Of a DNA stretch of 64,000 nt, positions 24,101 through 34,959 are shown piece by piece. Within the stretch, counting starts at the first letter, position 1. Each line of letters starts with the position of its first letter. A program made the position numbers and the translations under genes. Origin of the DNA: Struthidea cinerea (Eukaryota > Chordata > Aves > Passeriformes > Corcoracidae); contig VZTI01001722.1 of NCBI GenBank assembly GCA_013397865.1, positions 470,679-534,678 of the forward strand. The letters run 5' to 3'. The notes below the pieces were generated by a model. It was given only the letters and a program-made list of their open reading frames with translations, had not been told where the DNA came from and did no database searches.

Positions 24101-26848
24101 GGAGTTAAAAGCATAACAGATGTTAAATTTTTATACAGTTCTATCCCAAAGAAACTAACTTGCAGCAAGCTGGCAAACTGAAACCAACACTGATTGAGAA
24201 ATGGTAAGAGTAAAATACTGCTAGTAAGTCAAGAGGTAACTTGCAGCCATCTACAGGAAATACAAGCTGCTTCACAGAGATTACAAGTTTCATTTAAGGC
24301 ACCACACTTTGAGAAAGAGCAAAAAAGCCCAACATCAAAACAAAACACCCACTCTCACTATCTTGAACTGTATAATTTATCCTTATTTTTTCAGTTCACT
24401 GTTTTCAAGGAGGCAAAGTCCTCTGAATCAATCATTCAAGAGAAATCAAAATAAGGACTGGAGTGGTGAAACAACTATTTCAAGCTATTATTAACCTTTC
24501 AAAGTTCATTGCCACCAGTGACTGTTTCAGAAGATTTGACATGACAGTACTGATTTATATGTCTCCTTTTACTCCAGGGTATGAAGCTTATCTTTGCTAC
24601 TTCTCTCCAAGTCATACCTGTCTCAGCTTTCAATCACTATACACTAAAAGCTAGTTGGGACTTTATATGCTTAGCTGAAAAACACACATAAACACACATA
24701 AGTTTCTTACTGACCTCACACTTCTATTGAAGTTACAGTGCAGAATATATTTAATTAACACAAAATGTCAAAATGCATCAGTATAGAACACATTCAGTTA
24801 ATACCCAGTAGCACTATTACAGTATCCTTTAGCAAAAAAAACAAAACCAAAAAAAAAAAAAAAAACCAACACAAAACACAACCAACCAAAAAAAACCCCA
24901 ACCAACTGCTGTCACGTCTTCCAAAGTTAATCAGGTCTGCAATTCCCAGACAATTAATTTAATTCTGGAGCTACACTTGGCTCTTCTCCCTCTTATTTTA
25001 CTTTGTATACCTATGGAGCTGCAACACATTGCAAGTGTCTCATCTGTCCCATCCCAAGGGACCACTAACTGCGCTCCAAGCCAGCCAACCAACACATACG
25101 GCATTGGCATAATACATGTAAAGTTACAGGTATCACACATCAGGTTTGAGGGCTGGTTTGGGGCTTTTAGTTGTGGTGTTGGAATTTTGTTTGTTTGTTT
25201 GTTTTTGGGGGTTTTGGTTTTTTTTTTTAATGCTGTTAGATTTCAGGATGAAAAGTTCTTCTTAAGATATCCTGATTAATCAAGTGGGGAAAAAATAACC
25301 GGAAAACATTTCATTCTTTAGCAAGACAAGTGTATAGATAAGAGGGAAGCAGCTGGCAGGGCAGAATAAAGTCACAGCTGTCAATGAGAGACCAGATAAG
25401 AATCTTCTTGCACAAATAAAATGTCAGACCTTATAAAAAGAAAAAGTTACTACGGATTAAAAGAGCCAAGGCCTTAAAAAAATAATGTACTTGTGAAAAA
25501 AAAAGCTTTTTATTGTGAAGGAAGCATTTTAAGCTCTTTGATGTAGCTGTTGATTTCGATGTAGTGTACTTTCCTAGATTTGAAAGTTACATCTTAGTCT
25601 TACAAAGCCTATCTGATACAGCTGCTGCACCATCTGGTTATCAATGCCTTGAAAACCCGCTTTCCTTTGACTAGAGAACAAATAGAGATGATTTTCAAGA
25701 AGGATTTATTCTTTATGTAAATTGCTCTTAAGTATCTCTTTCTCCTTTAGCTGCATCTAGACTGAATGGCTCTGAAAGAGACTTATGATTTCCTTAGACA
25801 GAAAAGCCAAATCATTAATTACATCTGTCTTTATAAAGAAATAATAGTAGAAGGACAAGGAACAGGACCCTTAGTTTTGACATTCTATTAGAGAAAGTAG
25901 CTGTCCAAAATACAAAGACAAATAAAAAAATAGGGTTCTGTAACAGTGTCAGGCTCTAAAGTGAATTTCAAGAAGCAACTAGTGAGTAAATTGACACATG
26001 CTCCTTTTAGCCATCATTTGGCATTTTATGTAAGACTGGTTAAATGCAATTAAATTATGCTAACATGTGCTGGCTGACATACTAGCTATCAGGGAACTGG
26101 CATTTAACTTCCAGTCTTCATATATTGACCCTGAAACAATACAGTTAATTGATCTAGTTTTTAACACACACACATTTCAGGTCTTCTTCAAATGAGGAAA
26201 TCCAGGAATTGTTATAAAAAGCAAAAAATGGGAAAAAAAGGCAATTAATAAAATTGTGCATCTATTCAACCAGAACAGAGATCTCATTTTACAGCAGCAA
26301 AGGAATAAATGCGTAAGACAAAAAATTTACATTCAAAAAGGTCTCAATCACTTTTTTTTCTCTCAAGCACCACTGACAGTCACTCATAAAACAGAAAAAA
26401 AAAACGGGCCTGAAATGGCATGCACCAGCAGCAACTATCAGGCATATATTGATAATCTTGAAAGCTAAACAAGGAATAAGAGCTTCAGAAGTTTTTAATG
26501 AAATGTCAGATCTCACTTACCATGCCATATTCTTCCATGTCCATCCCACAGGGTAGCCAACATTTCTTTTGCACCCACCCAAACATCATGGGAATAAGCT
26601 TCCTTTAATTCATTCTTCCTTTTATAAATATGAAGTAAAAGGATGGAAACATAGAAGAGAATGACGATAACTCCTGGAAGTACAAAGACTACTACAAGTG
26701 GAAAAAGCAACCATAAAATGTAGAATGCATAACTCAGATAATCTCCAATATGCTCCACACCAGTCCATTCTTCCAGAATGTAAGTCAGGCAAGTTAAGTA
26801 GGACATAGATGTTGATCCTGCAGTACAGGATTCATTTCCACCTGTCAT
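12006..26848 (-). CDS. TMEM68-like: TMEM68-like acyltransferase, copy A (six coding exons, 330 aa)
   Basis: Coding segments in transcript order are 26848-26521, 24094-23930, 18207-18014, 15839-15779, 13951-13812 and 12110-12006 (993 nt with stop). Every intron is GT-AG, phases are 1,1,0,1,0, and no frame is broken. The product matches human TMEM68, an ER membrane acyltransferase-like protein tied to triacylglycerol synthesis: an N-terminal LEEW stretch, a long hydrophobic hairpin at about residues 41-75, HGATPVD at 130-136 (acyltransferase block I, His and Asp spaced as in TMEM68), VADNFVF around 155-161, APGGLRE at 196-202, PIIPMFTQN at 230-238 and YGGFPVKLRT near 267-276. The protein ends KKED, a classical KKxx ER-retrieval signal. 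Introns are 2426, 5722, 2174, 1827 and 1701 bp. It lies head-to-tail with copy B, about 58% identical. The family call is strong; substrate and orthology to the single mammalian gene are not shown. Confidence 0.93.
13812..13951 (-). CDS. TMEM68-like: Copy A coding exon 5
   Basis: 140 nt, acceptor ATTAG|AA and donor AAG|GTAAGA. It encodes residues 250-296: LYERIRLPIVPLYGG, FPVKLRTFIGEPIPYEP and TAEELAEK, all recognisable TMEM68 C-terminal blocks. A GA-rich microsatellite lies about 90 bp upstream in the preceding intron. Confidence 0.93.
14038..14085 (+). repeat. GA-rich microsatellite in copy A intron 4
   Basis: Runs of (GA)n with interruptions, about 90 bp upstream of copy A coding exon 5. 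On the transcribed strand this is a (CT)n pyrimidine tract near an acceptor. Confidence 0.9.
15779..15839 (-). CDS. TMEM68-like: Copy A coding exon 4 (61 nt)
   Basis: Short exon with acceptor CTAG|CCC and donor A|GTAAGA, phase 0 in and phase 1 out. It encodes PIIPMFTQNVREGF followed by RTLGGI, closely matching human TMEM68, including the LGG residues that copy B lacks. Confidence 0.92.
17590..17665 (+). mobile_element. Short CR1 3' end in copy A intron 3
   Basis: GTTGGACTCCATGATCCTGA, then GGTCCCTTCCAACTCAGCAT, then a degraded 8-bp tail. Lies 350 bp beyond copy A exon 3. Confidence 0.65.
18014..18207 (-). CDS. TMEM68-like: Copy A coding exon 3 (APGGLRE block)
   Basis: 194 nt, phase 1 in and phase 0 out, with acceptor CTACAG|GT and donor GTG|GTAAGT. 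It encodes residues 165-229, including HGPKEAC, the APGGLREALFSDE block (probably glycerol-phosphate or acceptor binding, by analogy with the family) and NRKGFAQVAIDAKV. Confidence 0.93.
20436..20853 (+). mobile_element. Probable old solo LTR in copy A intron 2
   Basis: Contains an LTR-like order: CTATTGG (CCAAT-type box), GC-rich CCGCCCCTG, a degraded poly(A) signal ATTAAA near 20797, and TATGGAGAGACCCTTCTCACC close to the right end. No convincing target duplication, and the left end is uncertain. Resembles avian ERVK-type LTRs from memory only. Confidence 0.45.
21857..22810 (-). mobile_element. Long, old CR1 copy in copy A intron 2
   Basis: Recognisable blocks are GGAGGTCATCTCGTCCAGCC, GAACATGCTCCAGTGTGTCA, GGTATCATCAGTGAATTTCC and CCCAGTATCAATCCCTGAGG. 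About 950 bp and diverged; the reading frame is not kept. Confidence 0.75.
23930..24094 (-). CDS. TMEM68-like: Copy A coding exon 2 (HGATPVD catalytic block)
   Basis: 165 nt, phase 1 to phase 1, with acceptor AACAG|GT and donor CAG|GTAACA. It encodes residues 110-164: GYELHGVEN, then FYHGATPVDY with the predicted catalytic His130 and Asp136, and VADNFVFRLPG. Copy B and human TMEM68 have His, not Asn, at position 158. Confidence 0.93.
24833..24906 (+). repeat. A-rich low-complexity tract
   Basis: Poly-A runs broken by CC and CAAC units, in the copy A 5' intron region between coding exons 1 and 2. Confidence 0.9.
25185..25231 (+). repeat. (GTTT)n and T-rich tract
   Basis: GTTTGTTTGTTTG followed by G and T homopolymers, in copy A intron 1. 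Confidence 0.9.
26521..26848 (-). CDS. TMEM68-like: Copy A coding exon 1 (start codon, membrane hairpin)
   Basis: The acceptor is CAG|GAG with exon start at 26851, and the ATG lies three bases into the exon. The donor is GTAAGT at 26520-26515. This exon encodes residues 1-109 plus the first base of Gly110. It holds the LEEWTGVE segment, about 35 mostly hydrophobic residues broken by a Pro-Gly (two membrane passes or a re-entrant hairpin), then the basic IYKRKN and the WDGH...IWHG stretch typical of TMEM68. Confidence 0.93.
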
Positions 26849-29111
26849 CTCCTGTTTAAAATAAAATTTTAAAAAAGCAGATGAATAAATCTTCCAAACA
26901 GATACATCTGCATATACTGTTTAATCATATAATAAACCTCACTGATGTATTTTATTCATACACCATTTACCCCACATCCCAGCAGCACCTGTTAGAAACA
27001 TAACAGTTCATACAGCAAAACTTTTACTCGATCTTTACAGTCCTTTTCTTCTGTGTACTGGAAATGCTGACAATTCTAATTGAGAAAGATGGTGCAATTG
27101 CTTAATTTCAGGCTAGGATTTTATCTCATTGAAAACTGCTCAGCTTGCACAGATCCAGAACATTTATACTGTTGCCAATACCAATTAATACTCTATTTTT
27201 GAATTTCAGAAAGGTGTACTGATTAGTCTAATTTATTGTTACAACAAAATAAAACCTTCTCTCAAGCACTAACTGTAACAGGAAACAGCACAATCTCAAA
27301 TCCAGTGCTTTAAGGAAAACCTACTGAACACTTCCAACTCACAACCACAGGAAGAAGACTGTCTCAAATAAGAAAGTCTCAGCCCTGGAAAGACCTTTAT
27401 TTGTACCCAGAAATTTACTGATAGTGAAATGTCAAGACCCAGAGTACAACACCGAAAGGCAGCAGGAACAGACAAGGAAGAAAAGATCACAAAAAGTCCT
27501 CTTTAGAGTTTTAACTGCTCTGGCTTTACTCTTTGTACAAGAATCTCTCTACTCCAATGCCAGCTCCTAAGAAGATACCAGCCCACACGGGTCAAGCCTG
27601 GAATTTCAGGCTTTCTACAACTCTGGAGCAACGCATTTTTTCTTAGCTTTGTACAATTTAGGGGACAACTTGCTATTCACTTCATCTTACAAACACAAAA
27701 CAACCTGAATGCTTGGCTATTTTAGCTACACTGCTGGAACAGCAAACCTAATACCTCTGGGAACAAAAGTTATTCTAGGCTAGGAAAAACTAGTTGGTCA
27801 ATATTCCAAGTTCTGCTAGTCAGGACCAAGAAGAAAAACATGTTGCAACTGTAAAATAGCCTGGTAGAAGGAAATTAATTAAGAACACTATTTCTGAAAG
27901 AATCTAAGCTTGAAGTTGTTGTGTTTTATTAAATGTGACTTACAGCAGGTATGACTGCAAATCTCCTATGCCTAGACAGACATGTATGTCTACCTTTCTT
28001 TTGCTCTATTTTTGCAAGAAACGAGACATACAGAAGATAATATCGCTATCAGAACCCCAGTGACAACAAAAATTACAAAGCAGATCAATTTTACTCCACA
28101 TTTGCTAAGGAACACTGAAACACATACTAGAGTAGAACTCATTTCACTTATTTTCCTATCTCAATTTTCCCTCATGTGCTGACAGAGCAAGGATGTCCCT
28201 TCTCCTTTGGTTTTGAAATCGGCCTCTACCCACATTACTCAAGATAACTCCTGTTAATGAAAAGAAAGCTGATCTTTGCTCCCACAACCCATGCCTGTTC
28301 CAAACTAGTTCAGGCTTACAACACTTTGCTCCTTAGCATCTTCTTGAGGACAGTGTGACGGGAAGCTGATTTACCTCCAGCAACATATAAGCACATAGCA
28401 TTAGTGACATGCCCTTCACTGATTTCATGCACCTGTATTTGGAGTGTGAACTAGGGGGAAAGGATGGGAGAGAATGAGTGTGTGGGAGAGCAAGAGAAAG
28501 CTCTTTTTCATTCCAGTTACCAGAGCCGAACTCCAGAACCTGGCAGGCAGCAAGCACCCACAGCAAGTATAAGAAACACGACTTGTGAGACCAAGCAAGA
28601 TCTAGGAGTAGCATTCAACACCACAATATTTATCGGATCGTTATGCCTGGACTTCTCCAGTGGCTCCACCTACTACCTAGAGAACAACATGGAGCATGGG
28701 TTATGGCACAGAAGCATTTTTTCAAAACTGAGAGGTGACTATGTAGCTTAAAAGACTACTTATAGCTATACTCTCCCACTTACTATATATTTTTAACTGT
28801 TTATGGCTTTCCCCAAACCCCAAATACTCCAAGTAAATTTAAAGTCCTGTTCACACATGTCAGTCTTGCAAAATATTACGTGTTCTTTTGCCTGCAATGT
28901 TCAATGCAATACCTCAAATGCAATCACCACAGTTTTATAAGTTTACTTGCATATCTGTGTGCTAACCTGCAACAGAAATTAAAATCTAACATCTTCTGTG
29001 CTACCAGCCACAGAGGTAAGAGCTAAAGCACTGCCTTCCCTTAGGGACAGTCAACTCTACCCCGAACAATGCTGCTTCCTCACCTTGAAGAGAGTCACAG
29101 GGTAATTTATA

Positions 29112-29360
29112 CTGGAAATCGTACTGTCCAACCTCTTCCTAACTAACCAGTTAAACCAGGTTGCTCAATGACATGTCCAGTCCAGTTTATAGTATCTCCA
29201 TGGATGGAGACCCCACAGCTTCCTCAGGCCCTTAATCCAGTGCTTGAATACCTTCAGGTTGGAAACTTTGTTCTAGTTCTAGAGTTCTCCTTACTACAGC
29301 TTGTGTCTGTTGCCTCCTGTCCCTTTGCTGTGAAGATTCTACTTCTCACTCTATAACCAC
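29112..29360 (-). mobile_element. Old CR1 fragment in copy A 5' intron
   Basis: Diverged match to reversed CR1: CATGTCCAGTCCAGTTTATA, CTCCATGGATGGAGACCCC and TTGTGTCTGTTGCCTCCTGT in the expected order. Confidence 0.65.
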
Positions 29361-30199
29361 TCATTAAGAGCAGCAGTAAGGTCCTCACAATGCGGGTACA
29401 ATGGCAGTGAAGAAGGGAAGGCAGATTATGACCAAAAGAAGCCCAGGAGTTCCACACTGAGTACAGGTTCAACACAGTTCTTATATACTAACAGATAACG
29501 AAACTTTGGTCTGTTCCAACTTGCTGTTGAGAAGCTCAAAATACACATTTTTAAGTTCTAACTTCCTAATGCAGCAGCTTACATTTTTCACTAGTTCACA
29601 AAGATGCAATTTCTCGTTTGACTAATGACAGTGCACACCAACTTATGCTTACACTTCAGGCTTTACAAAGTGGAAAAAAGGCTAACACACAACTCCCGTC
29701 ACTGACTTCTAGCACATGACCCAGAAAAGTCCTTAACTAAACTACAACGGAGGCCTTCAGTTGCAGTCAGCAGATGCTGGGATAACTGAGACCCTACTGG
29801 CCACGATAGAAGGCGAGATTATGGACAGCAACACACAGCACGATTTCAGCATGTATATGAAATGTGTAAGTGAAACCCCTGGAGGACATCCCAGTGTTTC
29901 CAAACTAGAAAGACACTGCAAAGCAGCAGCTACGACATGTCCCTGCCAAGAGAAACACACGGGTACGGAGGGCGGTTCTACCAGAATTAGCACTGCCACC
30001 ACAAGCGCACACAAAAAAAACACCCAAATAAACGAAAAATACCAGAAGACCCTGAAAACCCTGCTAACATCACCTGCGACAGGGGAGACGCTAGAAGTCA
30101 GAGGGGGGTTTAGTCCTTGTTTAGGCACAGGAACTGGCCTGGCTTCTGTGACGGCTGGTCAGCGGTTCTTTCTGCAGGGGGATGGAGGGGGTCGAGGCT

Positions 30200-30582
30200 C
30201 GCTTTCCTGACAAGGACACAGCCCCGGCCCGGCTGCCCCATGAAGCGCCCCCGGCTCCTACCGCGCTCCGCCCGCAGCGCCTGTCCCGATGGCGATTAAA
30301 GCAAGGCCCCGAGCTCGGCGGTGACAGAGGCCACCACGGCAAGTCACTTCCCGCCCGGGCATCTGCGGGGTGGCAGCGGGGCCAGGCCCGGGCCGGGACC
30401 CTCCACCCGCCCAGCAGCGCCCGCTCACCTTCCCCTGGCGGCGGCGGCTCCGGCTCCAGCCCCGCGCCCTGCCGGGGCCCGGTTTTACTTTCCGCTCGCC
30501 GCCCCCGCGGAGGCCGGGTGCCCGCGGGGCGGCGGGGGCAGAGGGCGCCGCCTGGCGGCGCGGGAGGGCAGGGTGGGAGCCC
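30200..30582 (-). promoter_or_regulatory. CpG-island promoter and noncoding first exon of copy A
   Basis: A GC- and CpG-rich block stands out sharply from the AT-rich surroundings. On the minus strand a strong splice donor, GGGAAG|GTGAGCGGG, ends a candidate 5' UTR exon at 30429. Joining to the acceptor at 26851 would put the start codon three bases into the second exon. Copy B has the same arrangement with a nearly identical donor context (GTGAGCGGG). The transcription start is not visible and is inferred at roughly 30500-30580, just inside a CR1 that begins at 30583. Confidence 0.65.
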
Positions 30583-30957
30583 ACAGAATTCCAGAGGGGA
30601 CTGGGCCGGAAAGGACCTCCGAGATCATCGGGGCCAGCCTGTGACCGAGCACCACCATGACAGCTAGACCGGGGCACTAAGTACCACGTCCAGTCTTTCC
30701 CTGAACACCTCCAGGGACAGTGGCTCCACCACCCCCCTGAGCAGCCCATTCCAATGTATAATCTGAGGAGAAATCCCTCCTAATGTCCAACCGAAACCTC
30801 TGGTGCAGCTTAAGACTGTGTCCTCTCATACTGTTGCTGGTTGCCTGCAGAAAGAGGCTGAAGCCCAACCGGCTGCAGCCTCCTTTCAGGGAGCTGCAAG
30901 GAGCAATAAGGTCACCTCTGAGTCTCCATTTCCCCAGAGGAAACAACCCCAGTACCC
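30583..30957 (-). mobile_element. CR1 fragment abutting the copy A promoter
   Basis: Begins CAGAATTCCAGAGGGGACTG, then GGAAAGGACCTCCGAGATCA, and runs through ACACCTCCAGGGACAGTGGC and CTAATGTCCAACCGAAACCT. Its 3' end touches the CpG island, so it sits in the proximal promoter of copy A. Confidence 0.85.
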
Positions 30958-31034
30958 TCGGCCACACGGCCATGGCACCCACTGGGCAACACCGTCTCCT
31001 ACCCGGTCACCCTCCCGCCTTGAGCACCGCTTAC

Positions 31035-31125
31035 CTCCCAGCCGCCCCTTCCCCGGCACCTGCCAGGTGGGTGCAATCCTCCTTCTCCGGCCCCGCTGGT
31101 GTTGCCACAGCAGCAGCAGCAGCAT
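31035..31125 (-). CDS. Possible alternative first exon, small ORF (weak)
   Basis: On the minus strand an ATG at 31125 opens MDAAAAAVATPAGPEKED..., and 91 nt later reaches a good donor, GGGAG|GTAAGCGG (exon end 31035). The sequence is GC-rich, like a first exon. It lies 450 bp upstream of the copy A CpG island with a CR1 between. Splicing to 26851 would be out of frame with the TMEM68-like ATG, so it would act as an upstream ORF or belong to another transcript. The alanine run comes from a (GCT)n repeat, so chance is a real alternative. Confidence 0.25.
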
Positions 31126-31377
31126 CCATAGCTGGTACCCCGTCGTACCCACTGCAGGGAGTCAGCGTTCCAGACACTCTGTGGTTCGAACACAGCATTC
31201 ACGGTGCTGTTAAGGCGCTCCTGACTGCCTGACGGCTGTGGATGTAGTCCCTGGATTTAGGTATAAAAACAAATAAAATAATGGATTTTAAAGTAAAAAT
31301 AAGTCAAGGAAATAATCAGTGTTCCAGTGACACTGGGTGCAGCTCCAAACACACACAGGTATTGATGCAGATACCCT

Positions 31378-31542
31378 ACCTGCTAGGAAGACAGGGAACA
31401 CTGCCATGGCTGCACCCTCAGCCTTCAGCGAGATGAACTTGGCCAGCTCTTCCAGATCCTTGTCAGCTATGCTTTTCTGACCAGTTGGCTTCTACATGTA
31501 CATCATCTGCCTGTTCGACATCTGCAGCTGCTCAGTTGTGTA
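31378..31542 (-). pseudogene. ORF-like fragment of unknown origin (weak)
   Basis: The minus strand reads as protein-like sequence: VYNYTTEQLQMSNRQMMYM, a TAG stop, then KPTGQKSIADKDLEELAKF and ISLKAEGAAMAVFPVFLAG, ending at CAG|GTAGGG. Composition and lack of low complexity look coding, but there is an internal stop and another stop just upstream. I cannot name the parent. It may be a processed-gene remnant or chance. Confidence 0.25.
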
Positions 31543-31597
31543 GTTGTACACAATTTACTGTGTAACTGTTTCCACTTTCATCCAATTAATGAATTGG

Positions 31598-31745
31598 TCA
31601 CAGCCCCAAGCCTGCCAGAATTCAAGAAGCATTTGAACAGGCACATGGTGTGATTCTTGGGGCTGTCCTGTGCAGGGCCAGGGGTTGGGGCTCGATGATC
31701 CTTCTGGGTCCCTTCCAACTCAGGATATTCTATGACTCTATGATT
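31598..31745 (+). mobile_element. CR1 3' end between the two genes
   Basis: TTCAAGAAGCATTTGAACAG, GGGTTGGGGCTCGATGATCC and TTCCAACTCAGGATATTCTATGACTC-type tail in order. About 150 bp survive. Confidence 0.85.
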
Positions 31746-32590
31746 TTTATCAATTTACTGTGTTATCAGTACAATATTCTTCCCCAATGCAAAATCTAGT
31801 AATTTGAGCTGATTAATCCTTATACACAAAAAAGCTACAAAAACAGAATTTCCCTGCATTATTTGCTGGGCATACTATACCTTACAAGAGTCATAAATGC
31901 TGCTTTCATTTGGAAGCAGGCACAGGTCATTTGCTGGCGTTCATTTCTTTTTGTTGTTGTATGATGGAGAGGCTAAAAAATAAGGGTAGCAGGGGAGTGA
32001 TTGGATCTGCAGTTACATTTCTATTTGTATGACAAGAACTCTAGTTTCTATAACACCAGTTTTTAGTTCTAATTTCTACAATGCTGCTCTAAAAAGAGTA
32101 AAAATTTAGAGGGAGCCACTAATAGAGCAGTATTATAATATTTCTGGGAAAATTGTTTAAATTTTTTTATTAGAAAAATTACATACATCATTTAAAATCA
32201 CTCCTGTTTCTCAATAATAATTTTGTCTATCATCTTGAGACCCCAGAAAATACTCTTAAGACAACTGTGACAGAAGACAACAAATAGAAATTATTTTTTA
32301 CTCCAGCTCACTTCAGAGAAGCTGCAGATAATGTAGTGATGCTGCTAAAAGTTGTAATGGCCCAGGAAAAACCTAAACTTTGCTAGAAAATATTAACAGC
32401 TATCTGAAATAGGGGAGATAGAGGCAGGAATCTCTGCTTTGAAAGATAATCAGTGCTCTGATTACATATCTCCTACCCAAGGTTAGTTCTCCATTGTGAG
32501 TTGCAGCACAGCTCCTAGCGTCATGCATCAGAGAGCATGGCATTTGAAAGGTTGTGCAAATTCTGATTACTGGAGTGTTTAATTGGTCCC

Positions 32591-33048
32591 AGAATCAGAA
32601 TCTTTTAGGTTGAAAAGGATGTTGAAGATCACTGAGTCCAATCAATAACCTAACTCTGCCAAGCCCACCACTAAACCATGTCCACAAGTGCCACATCTAC
32701 ACACCTCCTAAATACCTCCTGGGATGGTGACTTCACCACTGCCCTGGGCAGCCTGTTCCAATGCTTGACAACCCTCTCAGTGAAGAATTTTTTAATGATA
32801 TCCAATCTAAACCTCTCCTGGCACAACTTCCATTTCCTCTTGTTCTGTCCCTTATTTCCTGGGAGCAGAGACTGACTCCCACCTGGCTACAACATTCTTT
32901 CAGGCAGTTGTAATTGTTGGTCCCCCCAGAGGCTCCTTTTCTCCAGGCTAAACAACCTCCCCTCCCTCAGACGCTCCTCATAAGACTTGTGCTCCAGACC
33001 CTTTACCAGCTTCACTGCCCTTCTTTGGACACGTTCCATGATGGTATT
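32591..33048 (-). mobile_element. CR1 fragment beyond copy B 3' end
   Basis: Reversed CR1: GAATCAGAATCTTTTAGGTT, CTGGGCAGCCTGTTCCAATG, AATCTAAACCTCTCCTGGCA and TTCTTTGGACACGTTCCATG. Confidence 0.88.
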
Positions 33049-33549
33049 AATGTACTTGAAAAATAGGATAGTCAGACAATGATTCTGTGTAGTCCTTCTT
33101 CAGTTTCTGCAATACAAAGAATGCCTTCAGACTCTGGTTACTATAATTCCTCTTGCTTCCTCACCTGTGTCCATTTTAGTATTCGATAACCTTTTCCTTT
33201 AGTTCCTTTTCTCCCTTGACTTAAGATCAAGCTTTGAATTTCAGCTTGTATCGCTGGAGAGCGGCATGTAAGACTTTGTGGTTTGAATTCCTGTTTATGT
33301 CCAGGCATATCAATGAGCATCTTGATCTGCTTTAGTTTATCATCTCCTATTCATGCTGAGTCTCTGCTGGGAGAAAAATCTTTCTGCCTATATACAGCAG
33401 TTAATGTGCTCAAGTAAAGACTCCTGTACCTTAAGACAGATTTGAGGTTTTTTTTCAGGACAGGATTCCTGTCTTTTTGGTCCAGGGAAATAACTCACCT
33501 GTATATCCTTCTCCCTTCACAAGATGTGCAAGAAACACTTGTGAAGAAG

Positions 33550-34854
33550 CAGGGTTGAGGAAGAATTTATTTTAATCCAAAAAGTTGATTTCGTTTTCTA
33601 CTGAAAAATGGGCAAACATTATATATATTTCCTTAGATGCCATGTCCTTTTAGGATGTTGAGAGGAAAGATTATTTACATATTAAAAGTACATGAAGGAA
33701 AAATGCAGCACAAAAATTACCTTTCCTGGTCTTGGAAGTTAAGACTTGGTTGCATTTAATGGTGTATTGGATAGATTACACAAAGTTCTCCCACTCCCAC
33801 CAGTAACAACATCCCACAACCTGTGTACAAAAAAGCATTCTGCTTTGTACTAAGTTTTGCTTTTCCAGAAGTTGCATTAGGAAGACAACACTGCCCTTCC
33901 AAACAGGTATTTTGGTTCCATGCATATCAGCAGTGTTGCAGTACTACATTTTTAGGCAAACTACCAGTGATGATAAGCCTCAAGGATGCATTGCCCATGA
34001 AAGCTTCCCCCAACCCTGTTCCCTGCTCACCAGCAGATTTGAGTAAATACAACACATCCGCGCACACAACATATCCAGGGATTTTCAGGCTGGGGGCAGC
34101 TTCATCCACTGAACAACTACGGCGTGGTGCAATAGTGCGTGCATGAACCAGCTCAGACTTGAAACTACCTTCTACATGTATTTGCAATATTTGCTACACT
34201 GAACTAAAGCTTTTTTTTCCTCTCTTTGAGAGATCTTTTTATGTGGGGGAAAAGCATTGGATGCAGTAGTGCTGCTTTCCAGGGTATGAACCACTAAGCT
34301 GATGTGTTTGAAGCAGTCTAATATCTGGTTTAAAGGGATTATGGCTCTTTGTATAGTCTCTAGAAGAATGGTCTAAGCAGTAGCTGATTACCTAAAGCAA
34401 GACAGTTTCTGTTCTGACACTGTCTTGCGTGAGTCCATCAGGGAAGGTGCACCCTGTGGGGTGGTGTCTGGTGGGACAACACCAACTCTGAGGCTCTGCT
34501 CAGAGACTGGACTGTGCTCAAAAGACAATCCCACAGTTCTAGGCAACATCACTACGGCTCTCGGATGTAGGTACGTACTTGTTTTAGGAACCAGGAAAAT
34601 CTTGGCTGCATGATTTCCTTTGGGGGAATTTAGCTGTTGCATTGATATTATACATAAGTCATCTTCATCAATCTTTCTGAGTTCAGGATATTCTCAAAGA
34701 TATGGGGGAACTTTCAAGAGGTTAATTGTTTTCTTCCACCAAATCTGTAGGAATTTGTACATTAAACTGGTTAACACCAGCTGTTAGTGACCAGTGCTGC
34801 AGGACATTGTTTTTTACTGTATGCTGTAAAACCAATGAAACAAACATAAGCATT
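33550..34854 (-). other. Copy B 3' untranslated region (inferred)
   Basis: About 1.3 kb of repeat-free sequence follows the stop. The first minus-strand AATAAA met is at 33571-33566, with only a modest GT-rich stretch beyond it, so the end near 33550 is a best guess. Confidence 0.4.
33566..33571 (-). terminator. Candidate poly(A) signal AATAAA for copy B
   Basis: First canonical hexamer downstream of the copy B stop on the minus strand. The downstream element (AAGTGTTTCTTG) is weaker than that of copy A. Confidence 0.4.
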
Positions 34855-34959
34855 CTAATCACTTTTACGGCGTTTATCAAATCGTTCCAGTAAAGCCTTC
34901 CATATGTTGCCTGGGATTGTTTGATGCTTGCTTATGAGAGCCTGGACAGCAGTCTTTGT
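34855..34959 (-). CDS. TMEM68-like: Copy B coding exon 6 with stop codon
   Basis: The acceptor is TTCCAG|ACA. It encodes TKTAVQALISKHQTIPGNIW, then ALLERF and a basic tail ending RRKSD before TAG at 34857-34855. Confidence 0.93.
   Translation of the reverse strand, partial: TKTAVQALISKHQTIPGNIWKALLERFDKRRKSD

Noticed and set aside
30182..30749. Several overlapping ORFs of 96-163 codons on both strands
   Set aside because: They coincide with a CpG island and a CR1 and are Gly/Pro/Arg/Ala-rich in every frame, as expected from GC-rich DNA lacking stop codons.
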